DNA of 38,541 bases from assembly GCA_016219065.1 (NCBI GenBank), contig JACRCK010000007.1:1-38541 (forward strand), written 5' to 3'. The DNA is from Deltaproteobacteria bacterium (GTDB lineage: Bacteria; Desulfobacterota; RBG-13-43-22). A model generated the notes under the pieces. That model had not been told where the DNA came from and did not search any database. It was given only the letters and a program-made list of their open reading frames with translations. The position numbers and the translations under genes were made by a program. Shown in pieces: positions 16,789 through 25,740 of the stretch. Positions within the stretch are counted from its first letter, which is position 1, and each line of letters begins with the position of its first letter.

Positions 16789-17553
16789 ATGAAAAAAAGC
16801 AGTTTGGTGGTTTTGGTTTTAGTGCTCGGATTTTTGTTCACGGTCGGCCTGCGTCCGGCCGGGGCAGAGGTGATCGACAAATCGGATCAGTGGAAGTCCT
16901 TTCTGTCCGTCTACGGCTGGGGGAATATCGTTAACGGGGACGTTAAAGTCAAGGGACTTGAGGCCGATATCAATAACAATTTTTCCGACTTTTGGAGCAA
17001 CTCCAAGTTCTTCTTCGGCGCCCATTACGAAGGGTTCAAGGGACACTGGGGCCTCATGGTGGACGGTTTCTACAATGACTTTGAAGCGGAAAAAGAACAC
17101 CCCACCGGCGCGCTCCCCGGCCGGCGGCAGATGAAGTTCAAGCAGACCCTGATAGAGGTGGCCGTTCCTTACCGGCTGACCTGGAGCCCGGTGGTGGCCG
17201 ACGTTTTCATCGGCGGCCGTTTCAACAACATTTATGCGGAAATAGCCGTCCCCAGCGCGGCGATCAAAAGGGACGATACCCTGGCCTTTGTGGATCCCAT
17301 CGTGGGCGGCCGGGTGTTCATCCCCATGACCAAGACCTGGTTCTTTGGTCTGCGCGGGGATATCGGCGGCTTCGGGATCGGCAACGCCTCGGACCTGGCC
17401 TTGAACGGCAGCGCTTTTTTCAACTGGCAGGTCACCCAACCCTTGTCCATGCAATTTGGCTATCGCGCCCTGTACATGAAATACAACGAGGGCGAGAACG
17501 AATGGAACGCCACCCAGCACGGCCCCTGGGTGGGGATTGGATTTGGTTTTTAA
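16789..17553 (+). CDS. Outer-membrane beta-barrel protein, copy 1
   Basis: A 254-residue exported protein with a signal peptide (~1-26, cleavage after AGA) and alternating hydrophobic beta-strands through the rest, ending in Phe (GIGFGF) as expected for BAM-dependent outer-membrane barrels. Recognisable strands include FFFGAHYEGFKGHWGLMVDG, VADVFIGGRFNNIYAEI, FFGLRGDIGGFGIG and GYRALYMKYNEGENEWNAT. It resembles small transport or OmpW/lipid A-modification-like barrels only in general architecture, so no substrate is assigned. A paralogue of identical length lies at 34292-35056, alignable without gaps and about 70 percent identical by eye. It is followed by a strong terminator, so the module is one short operon. 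Confidence 0.82.
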   Translation: MKKSSLVVLVLVLGFLFTVGLRPAGAEVIDKSDQWKSFLSVYGWGNIVNGDVKVKGLEADINNNFSDFWSNSKFFFGAHYEGFKGHWGLMVDGFYNDFEAEKEHPTGALPGRRQMKFKQTLIEVAVPYRLTWSPVVADVFIGGRFNNIYAEIAVPSAAIKRDDTLAFVDPIVGGRVFIPMTKTWFFGLRGDIGGFGIGNASDLALNGSAFFNWQVTQPLSMQFGYRALYMKYNEGENEWNATQHGPWVGIGFGF

Positions 17554-17597
17554 TCCAAAGTTGAGTTGCTAGGTTAAAATCTTCTCTGAAAAAGAAC

Positions 17598-17637
17598 ACA
17601 CCGGTGGCGGCCGTCATGGCCGTCACCGGTGTTTTTT
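17598..17637 (+). terminator. Rho-independent terminator after the beta-barrel gene
   Basis: ACACCGGTGGCGGCC pairs with GGCCGTCACCGGTGT across a five-base loop, with one non-Watson-Crick position, and is followed by six T. It lies 45 bases after the stop codon of the outer-membrane protein gene and separates that operon from the second RND operon. Confidence 0.9.
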
Positions 17638-17706
17638 ACAGCAAAACCGCAAACGCCTTCGCCTCTTGGTTTGGTGAAAAGCATCAATGTCAGCGATAGA
17701 AGGTGC

Positions 17707-17735
17707 TTGCTTTTCCACCGGCCTTACCATAAAAT
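17707..17735 (+). promoter_or_regulatory. Candidate sigma-70 promoter of the second RND operon
   Basis: TTGCTT (17707-17712), a 17-base spacer and TAAAAT (17730-17735) lie about 117 bases before the adaptor start and just after a terminator, where a promoter is needed. The remaining leader (17736-17851) shows no clear operator repeat. The assignment is from consensus only. Confidence 0.4.
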
Positions 17736-17851
17736 TTGACCGGATCCAATTAAGAAACCGAATTAATCAAGGGCTTTTTCAAAGAAACGATCGGCCCGGG
17801 GCCTGTCGAGAACAGTAAAATTCACCCACAGAAAAAAGGGGAGGCAACACA

Positions 17852-19123
17852 ATGCCTTTAGGAAAAAAACCGGAAACCTTCAGGGGTTTTTTTGCCGGAT
17901 CTCCGGTCATTTTCATGGGAGTCCTGGTTCTTTTATTCAGCGCCGCCTGCGGAAAAAAGGAACCACCCAAGACTGCCCCCCCGCCCCAGGAAGTAGCGGT
18001 CCTGACCGTTACCCCGAAGACCGTCCCGGCCACCTTTGAATTCGTGGCCCAGGCCGAGAGTTCCCACCAGGTGGAGATCGTGGCCCGGGTGTCCGGCTTC
18101 CTGGAAAAAATCCTTTACCAGGAGGGCGAGATGGTCAAGGAAGGCCAGGTTATGTTCCAGATGGACCGCAAGCCCTTCCAAGCCCAGGTAGATGCCGCCA
18201 AAGGGGAGGTGGAAAACCGCCTGGCTCAGCTCTGGACCGCCAAAGCCAACCTGGACCGGATCAAGCCCCTGGCCGAGCAGGATGCCGCCAGCAAAAGCGA
18301 TCTGGACAACGCCATCGGGGCCGTCAAATCAGCGGAAGCGGCGGCCTATGCCGCCCGGGCCAATCTGGATAAGGCCCAACTGGACTTAAGCTATACCATC
18401 ATCAAATCTCCGGTTACCGGCGTTTCCAGCAAGGCCCTTTTGCGGGAAGGCGCCTACCTCGCTCCCTCCGGGTCGTCCTCCCGGCTTACTTATGTAGCCC
18501 GATTGAACCCCATCTGGGTTGATTTTACCATCTCGCAGAACCTGATGGCTGAAATGACCGAGGAGGTCCGGCAAGGTCGGATCTCTCCACCCAAGAATCA
18601 TGACTACGAGGTCGAGCTGGAGCTGTCCGACGGCAGGCGCTACCCGTACCGGGGAAAACCAAACTTTGCCGACCCTTCCTTCAGCAAGGAAACGGGGACC
18701 TTCCTGGTGCGGGCCGAAGTGCCCAACCCCAAGCAGGAACTCCGCCCCGGCATGTTCGTCAAGGCCTTTATGAAGGGGGCGGTGAGGCCCAACGCCATCA
18801 CGGTTCCCCAGAAAGCCGTCCAGCAGACCGCCAACGGCCATACGGTCTACGTGGCCAATACCAAAAACCAGGCGGAAATCAGGCCGGTGGTGGTCGGTGA
18901 CTGGATCGGGCAGGACTGGATCATCAACCAGGGTCTGAAAGCCGGGGACCGGATTATCGTGGAAGGGTTCCAGCGATTGGCGCCCGGGGCGCCGGTGAAG
19001 CCGATCCTGACCGAGAGTCTGCCCCGTAGCCCGGAAACCGCCCAAGCCGGGGGGCCGGCCGGAAAAACGGCTTCCAGCCCTGCGGGCAACCCCGCCAAAC
19101 CGGCCCAGCCGGCAGCCAAGTAA
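17852..19123 (+). CDS. RND efflux periplasmic adaptor (AcrA/MexA type), pump 2
   Basis: A 423-residue membrane-fusion lipoprotein (lipobox FSAA-C33) with the same architecture as the adaptor at 7348. The first lipoyl half is ARVSGFLEKILYQEGEMVKE with FQMDRKPFQ. A coiled-coil hairpin (~110-170) follows, then LSYTIIKSPVTGVSSKALL and the barrel domain with ITVPQKAVQQ. The last ~40 residues are a Pro/Ala/Gly-rich tail (PAKPAQPAAK end). The start has GGGGAGG. It begins a second complete pump operon, 300 bases from the terminated upstream module. The two adaptors are clearly homologous but diverged, so the duplication is not recent. Confidence 0.95.
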   Translation: MPLGKKPETFRGFFAGSPVIFMGVLVLLFSAACGKKEPPKTAPPPQEVAVLTVTPKTVPATFEFVAQAESSHQVEIVARVSGFLEKILYQEGEMVKEGQVMFQMDRKPFQAQVDAAKGEVENRLAQLWTAKANLDRIKPLAEQDAASKSDLDNAIGAVKSAEAAAYAARANLDKAQLDLSYTIIKSPVTGVSSKALLREGAYLAPSGSSSRLTYVARLNPIWVDFTISQNLMAEMTEEVRQGRISPPKNHDYEVELELSDGRRYPYRGKPNFADPSFSKETGTFLVRAEVPNPKQELRPGMFVKAFMKGAVRPNAITVPQKAVQQTANGHTVYVANTKNQAEIRPVVVGDWIGQDWIINQGLKAGDRIIVEGFQRLAPGAPVKPILTESLPRSPETAQAGGPAGKTASSPAGNPAKPAQPAAK

Positions 19124-19135
19124 GCGGGCGCAATC

Positions 19136-22100
19136 ATGTTTGCCAGCTTCTTCATCGATCGACCGGTCCTGTCTGCGGTCATCTCCATCGTCATCATCCT
19201 GGCCGGGTTCGTGGCCCTCAAGGCCACCCCCATCGCCCAGTATCCGGACATCGCCCCCCCCACGGTGCAGGTCACGGCCCTGTACCCGGGCGCCACGGCC
19301 GAGGTCATCTCCAATACGGTGGCCGCTCCCATCGAGCAACAGGTCAACGGCGTGGACCGGATGAGCTACATGTCCTCCACCAGTTCTTCCACCGGGAACA
19401 TGACCCTGACCGTCACCTTCGAGCCCGGCACCGACCCGGACATGGCCCAGGTGAATGTCCAGAACCGGGTGAGCCAGGCCCAGGCCAAACTCCCTGATAT
19501 CGTCGCCCGCCAGGGGGTGACCGTGGAAAAACGCTCCCAGGCCTTCATGATGGTCATCAGCGTCTTTTCACCCGATGACCGTTACGACCAGACCTATCTG
19601 GCCAACTACACCAACCTCTATCTGCTGGACCCGATCAAGCGCCTCCCCGGGGCCAACCTGTCCACCATGTTTCCGGTCCCCGATATTGCCATGCGGATCT
19701 GGCTGAAACCGGACCGCCTGGCCCAGCTCGGCATCACGGCCGACGACGTCAGCACCGCCATCTCGCGCCAGAACAAGGCTTACGGCATCGGCCAGATCGG
19801 CCAGGCCCCGACCACCAAGGGGACCCAGCAGAGTTTCGTGGTCACCACCCAGGGCATGCTGACTCACCCGAAGGAATTCGACGAGATCATCCTGCGTACC
19901 GACAAGGAGGGGGCGGCCATCGTCCGGTTGAAGGACGTGGGGCAGGCCGAACTGGGGGGCAAGGACTATTCCATCGACAGCAAGGTGAACGGCAAACGGG
20001 CCGTGGCCATCGTGGTCTACCAGCAGCCCGGGGCCAACGCCATCGAGACCTCCCAGGAAATTCGCAAACTGCTCCAAGAGCTGACCCCCCGCTTCCCGGC
20101 CGGTCTCGAATACAAGGTGGTTCTGGATACCAGCAAGTTTACCGAGGCCTCCATCGAAAAAGTGGTCCACACCTTCTTCGAGGCCGTGTTGCTGGTGGTC
20201 CTGGTGGTTTTTCTGTTTCTGCAGAGCTTCCGGGCCACGCTGATCCCCATCCTGGCCGTGCCCATCGCCATCGTCGGGACCTATTCCGGAATCCTGATGC
20301 TCGGTTTTTCCACCAACATGCTGACCCTCTTCGGGATGATCCTGGCCATCGGCCTGGTGGTGGACGATGCCATCATCGTGGTGGAAAACGTGGAGCACCT
20401 CATGGCCACCCAGGGACTGACGCCCCTGGAGGCGGCCAAGAAGGCCATGGGCGAACTGGCCGGGGCGTTGATCGCCATCGTGCTGGTGCTCTGTTCCGTT
20501 TTCGTACCGGTGGCCTTCCTGGGCGGCATGACCGGCACCCTGTACAAGCAGTTCGCCATCACCATCGCCATCTCCATGGCCCTCTCGGGCGTCATCGCCC
20601 TGACCCTCTCACCGGCCCTGGCGGCCCGCATCCTCAAACCCGGTCACCACGAAAAAAGGGGCTTCTTTAAGTGGTTCGAAAACGGCTTTACCCGCCTGAC
20701 CAACGGCTACACGGCCGGGGTGCGTTGGCTGGTGGGCCACAAGCTGATCGGCCTGGTCCTGTTCGGCGGAGTGCTCGCGGCCACGGTCTTCCTGTTCAAG
20801 GTCGTGCCGGGGAGCTTCGTCCCCGAAGAGGACCAGGGATATGTCTTCGTGGTCAACATGATGCCCGATGCCGCCAGCCTGGAACGAACCGTGGCGGTCA
20901 ACGACCAGGCCCTGGCCATCCTGAAAACGAATCCGGACGTAGGCGATATCGCCCAGCTCGACGGGTTCAGCCTGCTCGACAGCCAGAACAAGACCAACGC
21001 CGGCATGATGTTCACCTCCCTGAAGCCGTATGAAGAACGGGAAGGGAAAGAGGGAACGGCCTTTGCCGTGCTGGACGATGCCCGCCGGAAACTGGCCGGC
21101 ATCAAGGAAGGACTCCTGCTGCCGCTCAACCCGCCCTCCATTCCGGGTCTGGGCACCACCGGAGGATTCGAGTTTTATGTGCAGGACAAGGGCGGGAGCA
21201 GTCCCCGGGCCCTGGAAGAAAAGGTCAAGGCCTTCATGGCCAAGGCCCGCCAGCGGCCCGAGTTGACCGGGGTGTCCACCACCTTTTCCGCCTCCCAGCA
21301 GCAGCTTTACCTCGATCTCGACCGGTCCCGGACCGAGATCCTCGGCGTGCCGGTGTCGACCGTTTTCGAGACCCTGCAGGCCTACTTCGGCTCCTCCTAC
21401 GTGGCCCAGTTCACCGATTTCGGACGCATCTGGCAGGTGATCATCCAGGCCCAGCCCCAATATCGGGACAAGCCGGATTCCTTTTCCCAGATCTATCTCC
21501 GCTCCAACAGCGGCCAGACGGTCCCCCTATCGGCCGTGGCCACGGCCCGTTATGTCTCCGGCCCCAACCTGTTGACCCGCTTCAACGGTTTTCCGGCAGC
21601 CAAGGTGACCGGCAGCCAGGCCCCGGGCTACAGCACCGGCCAGGCCATCGCTGCCATGGAAACGGTGGCCCGGGAGGTACTGACCGGGGGCTACGATTTT
21701 TCCTGGGCCGGACAGGCCTATGAAGAGAAAAAATCCGGCGGCACCTCTTCGTCCGCCTTTATTTTCGGTTTGATCATGGTCTTTCTCATCCTGGCCGCCC
21801 AGTACGAACGCTGGGCCATGCCTCTCGGCGTCCTCTGCTCCGTGCCCTTTGCCATCTGCGGGGCCCTGACCCTGACCTGGCTCCTCGGGCTGGAAAACGA
21901 CGTCTATTTCCAGGTGGGCCTGGTGACGCTGATTGGACTTTCGGCCAAAAACGCCATCCTGATCATCGAGTTCGCCGCCGAAAACCGGCGGGCCGGGATG
22001 TCCGCCGTAGAAGCGGCGGTGGAGGCGGCCCGCTTGCGCCTGCGGCCCATCGTCATGACCTCCCTGGCCTTCATCCTGGGTTGTGTGCCCATGGCCATCG

Positions 22101-22297
22101 CCACCGGGGCCGGGGCCAACAGCCTGCGGGCCATCGGCACCGGGGTCATCGGCGGCATGCTGGCCTCCACGGCCGTGGCCTCCTTCTTTGTGCCCCTCTT
22201 CTTCGTGATCCTGGAGGACTTCACCGGCCTCTTCAGCCGCAAAAAGAAAATCGTTACCGCAGCGACTCCGGGAGACAAGGAGGGTCCCCATGCCTAA
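19136..22297 (+). CDS. RND efflux permease (HAE1/AcrB type), pump 2
   Basis: A 1053-residue proton-driven multidrug transporter of normal AcrB length. The proton-relay residues are all present: D410-D411 in GLVVDDAIIVVEN and K938 in GLSAKNAILIIEFA, the canonical TM10 sequence that differs from pump 1. Other family stretches include FASFFIDRPVLSAVISIVII at the start, YPDIAPPTVQVTALYPGA, SSTSSSTGNMTLTVTFE and FVPEEDQGYVFVVNMMPDAA. The start ATG is 12 bases after the adaptor gene. The last codons overlap the outer-membrane factor gene by eight bases, giving tight translational coupling. Confidence 0.97.
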   Translation: MFASFFIDRPVLSAVISIVIILAGFVALKATPIAQYPDIAPPTVQVTALYPGATAEVISNTVAAPIEQQVNGVDRMSYMSSTSSSTGNMTLTVTFEPGTDPDMAQVNVQNRVSQAQAKLPDIVARQGVTVEKRSQAFMMVISVFSPDDRYDQTYLANYTNLYLLDPIKRLPGANLSTMFPVPDIAMRIWLKPDRLAQLGITADDVSTAISRQNKAYGIGQIGQAPTTKGTQQSFVVTTQGMLTHPKEFDEIILRTDKEGAAIVRLKDVGQAELGGKDYSIDSKVNGKRAVAIVVYQQPGANAIETSQEIRKLLQELTPRFPAGLEYKVVLDTSKFTEASIEKVVHTFFEAVLLVVLVVFLFLQSFRATLIPILAVPIAIVGTYSGILMLGFSTNMLTLFGMILAIGLVVDDAIIVVENVEHLMATQGLTPLEAAKKAMGELAGALIAIVLVLCSVFVPVAFLGGMTGTLYKQFAITIAISMALSGVIALTLSPALAARILKPGHHEKRGFFKWFENGFTRLTNGYTAGVRWLVGHKLIGLVLFGGVLAATVFLFKVVPGSFVPEEDQGYVFVVNMMPDAASLERTVAVNDQALAILKTNPDVGDIAQLDGFSLLDSQNKTNAGMMFTSLKPYEEREGKEGTAFAVLDDARRKLAGIKEGLLLPLNPPSIPGLGTTGGFEFYVQDKGGSSPRALEEKVKAFMAKARQRPELTGVSTTFSASQQQLYLDLDRSRTEILGVPVSTVFETLQAYFGSSYVAQFTDFGRIWQVIIQAQPQYRDKPDSFSQIYLRSNSGQTVPLSAVATARYVSGPNLLTRFNGFPAAKVTGSQAPGYSTGQAIAAMETVAREVLTGGYDFSWAGQAYEEKKSGGTSSSAFIFGLIMVFLILAAQYERWAMPLGVLCSVPFAICGALTLTWLLGLENDVYFQVGLVTLIGLSAKNAILIIEFAAENRRAGMSAVEAAVEAARLRLRPIVMTSLAFILGCVPMAIATGAGANSLRAIGTGVIGGMLASTAVASFFVPLFFVILEDFTGLFSRKKKIVTAATPGDKEGPHA

Positions 22298-23726
22298 GAT
22301 CCTCTGCTTCGCCCTGGCCGCCCTTTTCCTGGCCTCCTGCACCGTGGGCCCGGATTACGTGAAGCCGACGCCCGACACACCGCCCGCCTGGCGCCTCGAA
22401 TACGAGGCGGCCGCCGGCCTGGTCGACCTGGCCTGGTGGGAGGGGTTCGGGGATCCGGTGCTGAACGGCCTCATTCGGGAGGCCCTGCAGGAAAACCTGG
22501 ACCTCAAGATCGCCGCCGCCCGGGTCGATCAGTTCCTGGGCGCCCTCGACACCACCCGCTCCCAGTTCTTTCCCCAGATCAGCGGAACGGCGGCCGTCTC
22601 CCGGCAGAAGGATACCGAAACCGGTCCCACCCCTTTTCCCGCCGGCGTCTCTTCGACCTACAATACCCATCAGGCCTACCTGAGCGTGAGCTGGGAGATC
22701 GACCTCTGGGGCCGGATCCGCCGAGCCACGGAAGCGGCCCGGGCCGACGTGCTGTCCAGCGAAGAGGGACGCCGGGCCGTCATCCTTTCCCTGGCCACCG
22801 ACGTGGCCAACGGCTACCTGACCCTGCGGGCCTTGGACCGCCAACTGGAAATCTCCCGGGACACCGAACAAGCCTATGCAGAGACCCTGCGGCTTTTCCG
22901 CCTCCGCCATCAGTACGGGACGATTTCACGACTGGAACTCAGCCAGGTCGAATCCCAGTATGAATCGGCCCGCCAGGCCATACCCCGGGTTCAATCGCAG
23001 ATCGCCCAACAGGAGAACCTCCTTTCCACGCTGATCGGGCGCAATCCCGGGCCCATTTCCCGGGGCCGGACCATCGATGAACTGGCGCCGGTGGGCATTC
23101 CCGAGGGCCTGCCTTCCACGCTCCTGGAACGGCGTCCGGACGTCCTTCAGGCCGAACAGACCCTGATCGCGGCCAATGCCCGGATCGGGGAGGCCAAGGC
23201 CCTTTATTTTCCGACGATCTCCCTCACCGGGTTGCTGGGATCGGCCAGCGCCGAATTGTCCAAGCTGTTCCAGGGTCCTTCCACCATCTGGTCCGCTGGG
23301 GCCTCCGCCGTCGGACCGATCTTTACCTTCGGGGGCATCTCCGGGCAGGTCAAGCAGGCCGAGGCCTTCCAGCAGCAAGCCCTTTTTCAATACCAGCGAA
23401 CGGTCCAGAATGCCTTTCGCGAGGTGGAAGACGCCCTGGTCGGAACAGTCAGGGGGCGGGAACAGCTTGCCGCCCAGGGGCGCCAAATCGAAGCCCTGAA
23501 AAATTACGCCCGTACCGCCCGCTTGCAGTACGATGGCGGAACGGCCAATTACTTCCTGGTTCTGGACGCGGACCGCTCCCTTTTCGATGCGCAGTTGTCT
23601 TACGTGAATACGCAGTCCAACGTCTTCACCTCCCTGGTCAACATCTACAAGGCCATGGGCGGCGGCTGGGTGACGAAAGCCGACCGGCGAACGATGGAAG
23701 CGGCAGCGGCCGGAAAAGGGAATTAA
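22290..23726 (+). CDS. RND efflux outer-membrane factor (OprM/NodT type lipoprotein), pump 2
   Basis: A 478-residue outer-membrane channel lipoprotein: lipobox FLAS-C17, then TVGPDYVKP. The two OEP halves carry WEIDLWGRIRRATEAA and RPDVLQAEQTLIAANARIG with ALYFPTISLTG, and the protein ends YKAMGGGWVTKADRR. These are the same hallmarks as its paralogue at 11771. The ribosome site AAGGAGGG lies within the end of the permease gene. It should complete the second tripartite pump. Having a dedicated channel for each pump means the two systems can work independently. Confidence 0.95.
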   Translation: MPKILCFALAALFLASCTVGPDYVKPTPDTPPAWRLEYEAAAGLVDLAWWEGFGDPVLNGLIREALQENLDLKIAAARVDQFLGALDTTRSQFFPQISGTAAVSRQKDTETGPTPFPAGVSSTYNTHQAYLSVSWEIDLWGRIRRATEAARADVLSSEEGRRAVILSLATDVANGYLTLRALDRQLEISRDTEQAYAETLRLFRLRHQYGTISRLELSQVESQYESARQAIPRVQSQIAQQENLLSTLIGRNPGPISRGRTIDELAPVGIPEGLPSTLLERRPDVLQAEQTLIAANARIGEAKALYFPTISLTGLLGSASAELSKLFQGPSTIWSAGASAVGPIFTFGGISGQVKQAEAFQQQALFQYQRTVQNAFREVEDALVGTVRGREQLAAQGRQIEALKNYARTARLQYDGGTANYFLVLDADRSLFDAQLSYVNTQSNVFTSLVNIYKAMGGGWVTKADRRTMEAAAAGKGN

Positions 23727-23738
23727 ACAGAGACGAAT

Positions 23739-24170
23739 ATGCCTTTTATTTCCAAATTGAAATTCGTTGGCTGGTTGATGGTGCTGGTGGCCGGGCTCTG
23801 CGGTTGCGCCACCCCCTCGGGCTCGAACGGCCCGGCGCGGGACGAGATCCAGTTGGCTCCGGGAGTTTCCATCGAAACAGGGTTTCGGGCGGCTAGCGCT
23901 GCCGGGAATCAAATGAACTACTCCGTAAAGCAGGATGGCAACCGGCTGATCATGGAAAAGCGACTCCCCACCGGGGCCGGTCACTTCGGAGGTAACTTAG
24001 CCAATCACCGGAATAGAATTACCGTTTCCCCTGTTCCGGGCACCGCCGGCGGTTCCCTCGAGGTCCGGGTGGTAGGGGAATATCTCGGCGACCCCCGCGA
24101 TAAAGATGTCTACAATTGCTTGACCTGCGACGTCAACAAGATCAAAAAGGCGATCCGGGAAGTGCGCTGA
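23739..24170 (+). CDS. Small lipoprotein, 143 residues, function unknown
   Basis: A 143-residue protein with an N-terminal hydrophobic segment and lipobox AGLCG-C23, so it is probably a lipoprotein. After the anchor it shows predicted beta-strands with many Gly and Asn (VSIETGFRAASAAGNQMNYS, GSLEVRVVGEYLGDPRD) and ends with a Cys pair in YNCLTCDVNKIKKAIREV, which could form a disulphide in the periplasm. I recognise no family. It starts 12 bases after the second outer-membrane-factor gene and is probably part of that transcript. Confidence 0.7.
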   Translation: MPFISKLKFVGWLMVLVAGLCGCATPSGSNGPARDEIQLAPGVSIETGFRAASAAGNQMNYSVKQDGNRLIMEKRLPTGAGHFGGNLANHRNRITVSPVPGTAGGSLEVRVVGEYLGDPRDKDVYNCLTCDVNKIKKAIREVR

Positions 24171-24204
24171 TCTGAGGTTAAAGATTTTTCCAAAGGGGTC
24201 TATC

Positions 24205-24696
24205 ATGAAAAAAAGAATCACTTGGCCGGTCCTCCTGGTTATCCTTTCCTTGGCGGCCGGAACGGTCCTGGCTCAGGAGCCCATCATCTATCCTAAGAAG
24301 GGACAAAGTTCCCAGCAATTAAAAAAAGATAAATCCGACTGCTATCAATGGGCCAAGCAGGAAACCGGTTTCGATCCCCAGGCCCCGGCTACCGCCTCCA
24401 CCCCGCCGCCGGTTAAGGAAAAGACCAAGGCCGGTGCCGGACGGGGGGCGGTCGGCGGAGGCCTGGTCGGGTTGGGGGTGGGGGCCTTGATGGACGCGCC
24501 CGGCAAGGGCGCCGCCATCGGGGCGGCCGGCGGCGCCCTGATCGGGGGCGTGCGCAAGAAGAAACACGCCGAACAGCAGGACCAGAAGGAGCAGCAATGG
24601 ACCCAGCAGGACGCGGCCGACCGGCAACAGAAACAAAACTACTACAACCGGGCCTTTTCCGCCTGCATGGAAGCCCGCGACTATACCGTCAAGTAA
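24205..24696 (+). CDS. Exported glycine-zipper protein
   Basis: A 163-residue protein with a cleavable signal peptide (~1-23, after VLA), a short Gln/Lys-rich head with KSDCYQWAKQETGFDP, and a glycine-zipper segment (~75-115) built as AGAGRGAVGGGLVGLGVGAL and GKGAAIGAAGGALIGGVRKK. A Gln-rich coiled tail follows, with RAFSACMEARDYTVK at the end. The zipper matches the YMGG-like or Rick_17kDa-type families that insert into or line the envelope. Two Cys (in SDCYQW and FSACME) flank the zipper and could pair. It lies 34 bases after the lipoprotein gene, with an AAGGGG ribosome site. Confidence 0.8.
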   Translation: MKKRITWPVLLVILSLAAGTVLAQEPIIYPKKGQSSQQLKKDKSDCYQWAKQETGFDPQAPATASTPPPVKEKTKAGAGRGAVGGGLVGLGVGALMDAPGKGAAIGAAGGALIGGVRKKKHAEQQDQKEQQWTQQDAADRQQKQNYYNRAFSACMEARDYTVK

Positions 24697-24707
24697 GGGG
24701 GCCTATC

Positions 24708-25118
24708 ATGAAAAAAACAAAATGGATCCTCTCCCCGTTGTTTCTTTTGCTGCTGGTCCCCGCCCCCGTCCCGGCCGCCGATTTTGACGGTTCCCAGCCC
24801 CTGATCTGCGCCCTGAAAGACAACTTCGAATGCGGCCCGGACGGCTGTGAACGGGTCACCTCCGAAGCGATCAACCTCCCGCAGTTCCTGCGGCTGAATT
24901 TCAAGGAAAAGCAGATCACCACCATCCGCGAGGGGGTGCAGGTGAGGACCACCCGTATCGAAAACGCGGATCATAAGGAAGGGAATATGTTTTTACGGGG
25001 TTTGGAAAGCGACCTGGTCTGGAGTCTGGTGATTAACGAGACTTCGGGGAAAATGGTCCTTTCGATCGCCGGAAACGAGGCGGGTTTTATGATCTTTGGG
25101 GCTTGTACCGCCCCTTAG
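24708..25118 (+). CDS. Exported protein of unknown function, 136 residues
   Basis: The ATG at 24708 has AAGGGGG upstream and the same leader shape as the preceding gene, so the longer in-frame opening from 24597 is rejected. A signal peptide (~1-23, cleavage after VPA) is followed by a small domain with a Cys-rich opening (LICALKDNFECGPDGCERV) and beta-like strands: TRIENADHKEG, LVWSLVINETSGKMVLSIAG and GFMIFGACTAP. This layout is typical of small exported 'hypothetical' proteins of alpha- and deltaproteobacteria, but I cannot name a family. It ends the plus-strand series that starts with the second pump. Confidence 0.7.
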   Translation: MKKTKWILSPLFLLLLVPAPVPAADFDGSQPLICALKDNFECGPDGCERVTSEAINLPQFLRLNFKEKQITTIREGVQVRTTRIENADHKEGNMFLRGLESDLVWSLVINETSGKMVLSIAGNEAGFMIFGACTAP

Positions 25119-25131
25119 CGCGAAAAGAGAC

Positions 25132-25288
25132 GAACGTCCAACATCGAATTTAATAACCCACGACCCTACAAGACACCCTAACCGCAGTTTTTTTCAGGCT
25201 TCAGGAACGGCTGGCTGAAGACGGCCAGGCCGGTTTAATAGAAGAACACCATTCGATGTTGAATGTTGGATGTTGGACGTTCGATGTT
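25132..25288. repeat. Inverted copies of a GATGTTGGACGTTC-type intergenic repeat
   Basis: The left arm GAACGTCCAACATCGAAT (25132-25149) is the exact reverse complement of ATTCGATGTTGGACGTTC. The right copy (25251-25288) carries that sequence interrupted by a 14-base insert made of the same kind of unit (GAATGTTGGATGTT). About 100 bases without a gene lie between the arms. The region between the convergent genes (25119-25314) holds nothing else apart from a small CTTCAG/CTGAAG stem near 25199-25220. It resembles the low-complexity ATGTTGGA-type intergenic repeats or REP pairs. Confidence 0.7.
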
Positions 25289-25314
25289 CAGCAGTGAATT
25301 CTCCCCTAGGCCTC

Positions 25315-25740
25315 TTACCCTGCCGGTTTGGCGATTCGCCCTTCCAACAGGGCCAGCCGGGATTTAAAATACTCCGCGCTCGGCCTTTCCTTCCCGTCGC
25401 TCCAGCGGATACTGTAAGGTTTCCCCGTCGTAGAGGAAAAAGAGGCCACCTGGTTGATGAAATCCGCGGCGGAATGGATTTCGGACCGGCGGCTCTTCCA
25501 CTTCCGGCGCAGGAATTCGGCGGCTAGGGAGGCGCTGTAATCTTTCCCGTTCCGGACGAAAACGGCATCGGTCATCTGTTCCACACCGGAAATCAGGGCT
25601 TCGATCTTCTTTTTCTCGGCCGAGGTTAAATCGTCGGCTAAGGCTGGTCCGCAACCAAGGGTCAGGATCAACCAGCCGAGGCCCAGGATTAGGCGGCCAA
25701 AACGGGAAAGCGCGGTGAATCTCAAAAAAGCGGAAGTCAT
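25315..25740 (-). CDS. DUF5329 (YfeK-like) exported protein
   Basis: A 141-residue protein with an N-terminal hydrophobic segment (~12-30) and either a lipobox ending at C30 (LTLGC) or a signal peptidase I site after ALA at ~36. The mature part matches DUF5329 (PF17263), as in E. coli YfeK: EKKKIEALISGVEQM, VFVRNGKDYSASLAAEFLRR, FINQVASFSSTTGKPYSIRW and a C-terminal helix. The family is periplasmic and has no assigned biochemical role. The start codon overlaps the stop of the patatin gene (ATGA), so the two are translationally coupled and the protein may assist the phospholipase-like lipoprotein. Confidence 0.8.
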   Translation of the reverse strand: MTSAFLRFTALSRFGRLILGLGWLILTLGCGPALADDLTSAEKKKIEALISGVEQMTDAVFVRNGKDYSASLAAEFLRRKWKSRRSEIHSAADFINQVASFSSTTGKPYSIRWSDGKERPSAEYFKSRLALLEGRIAKPAG

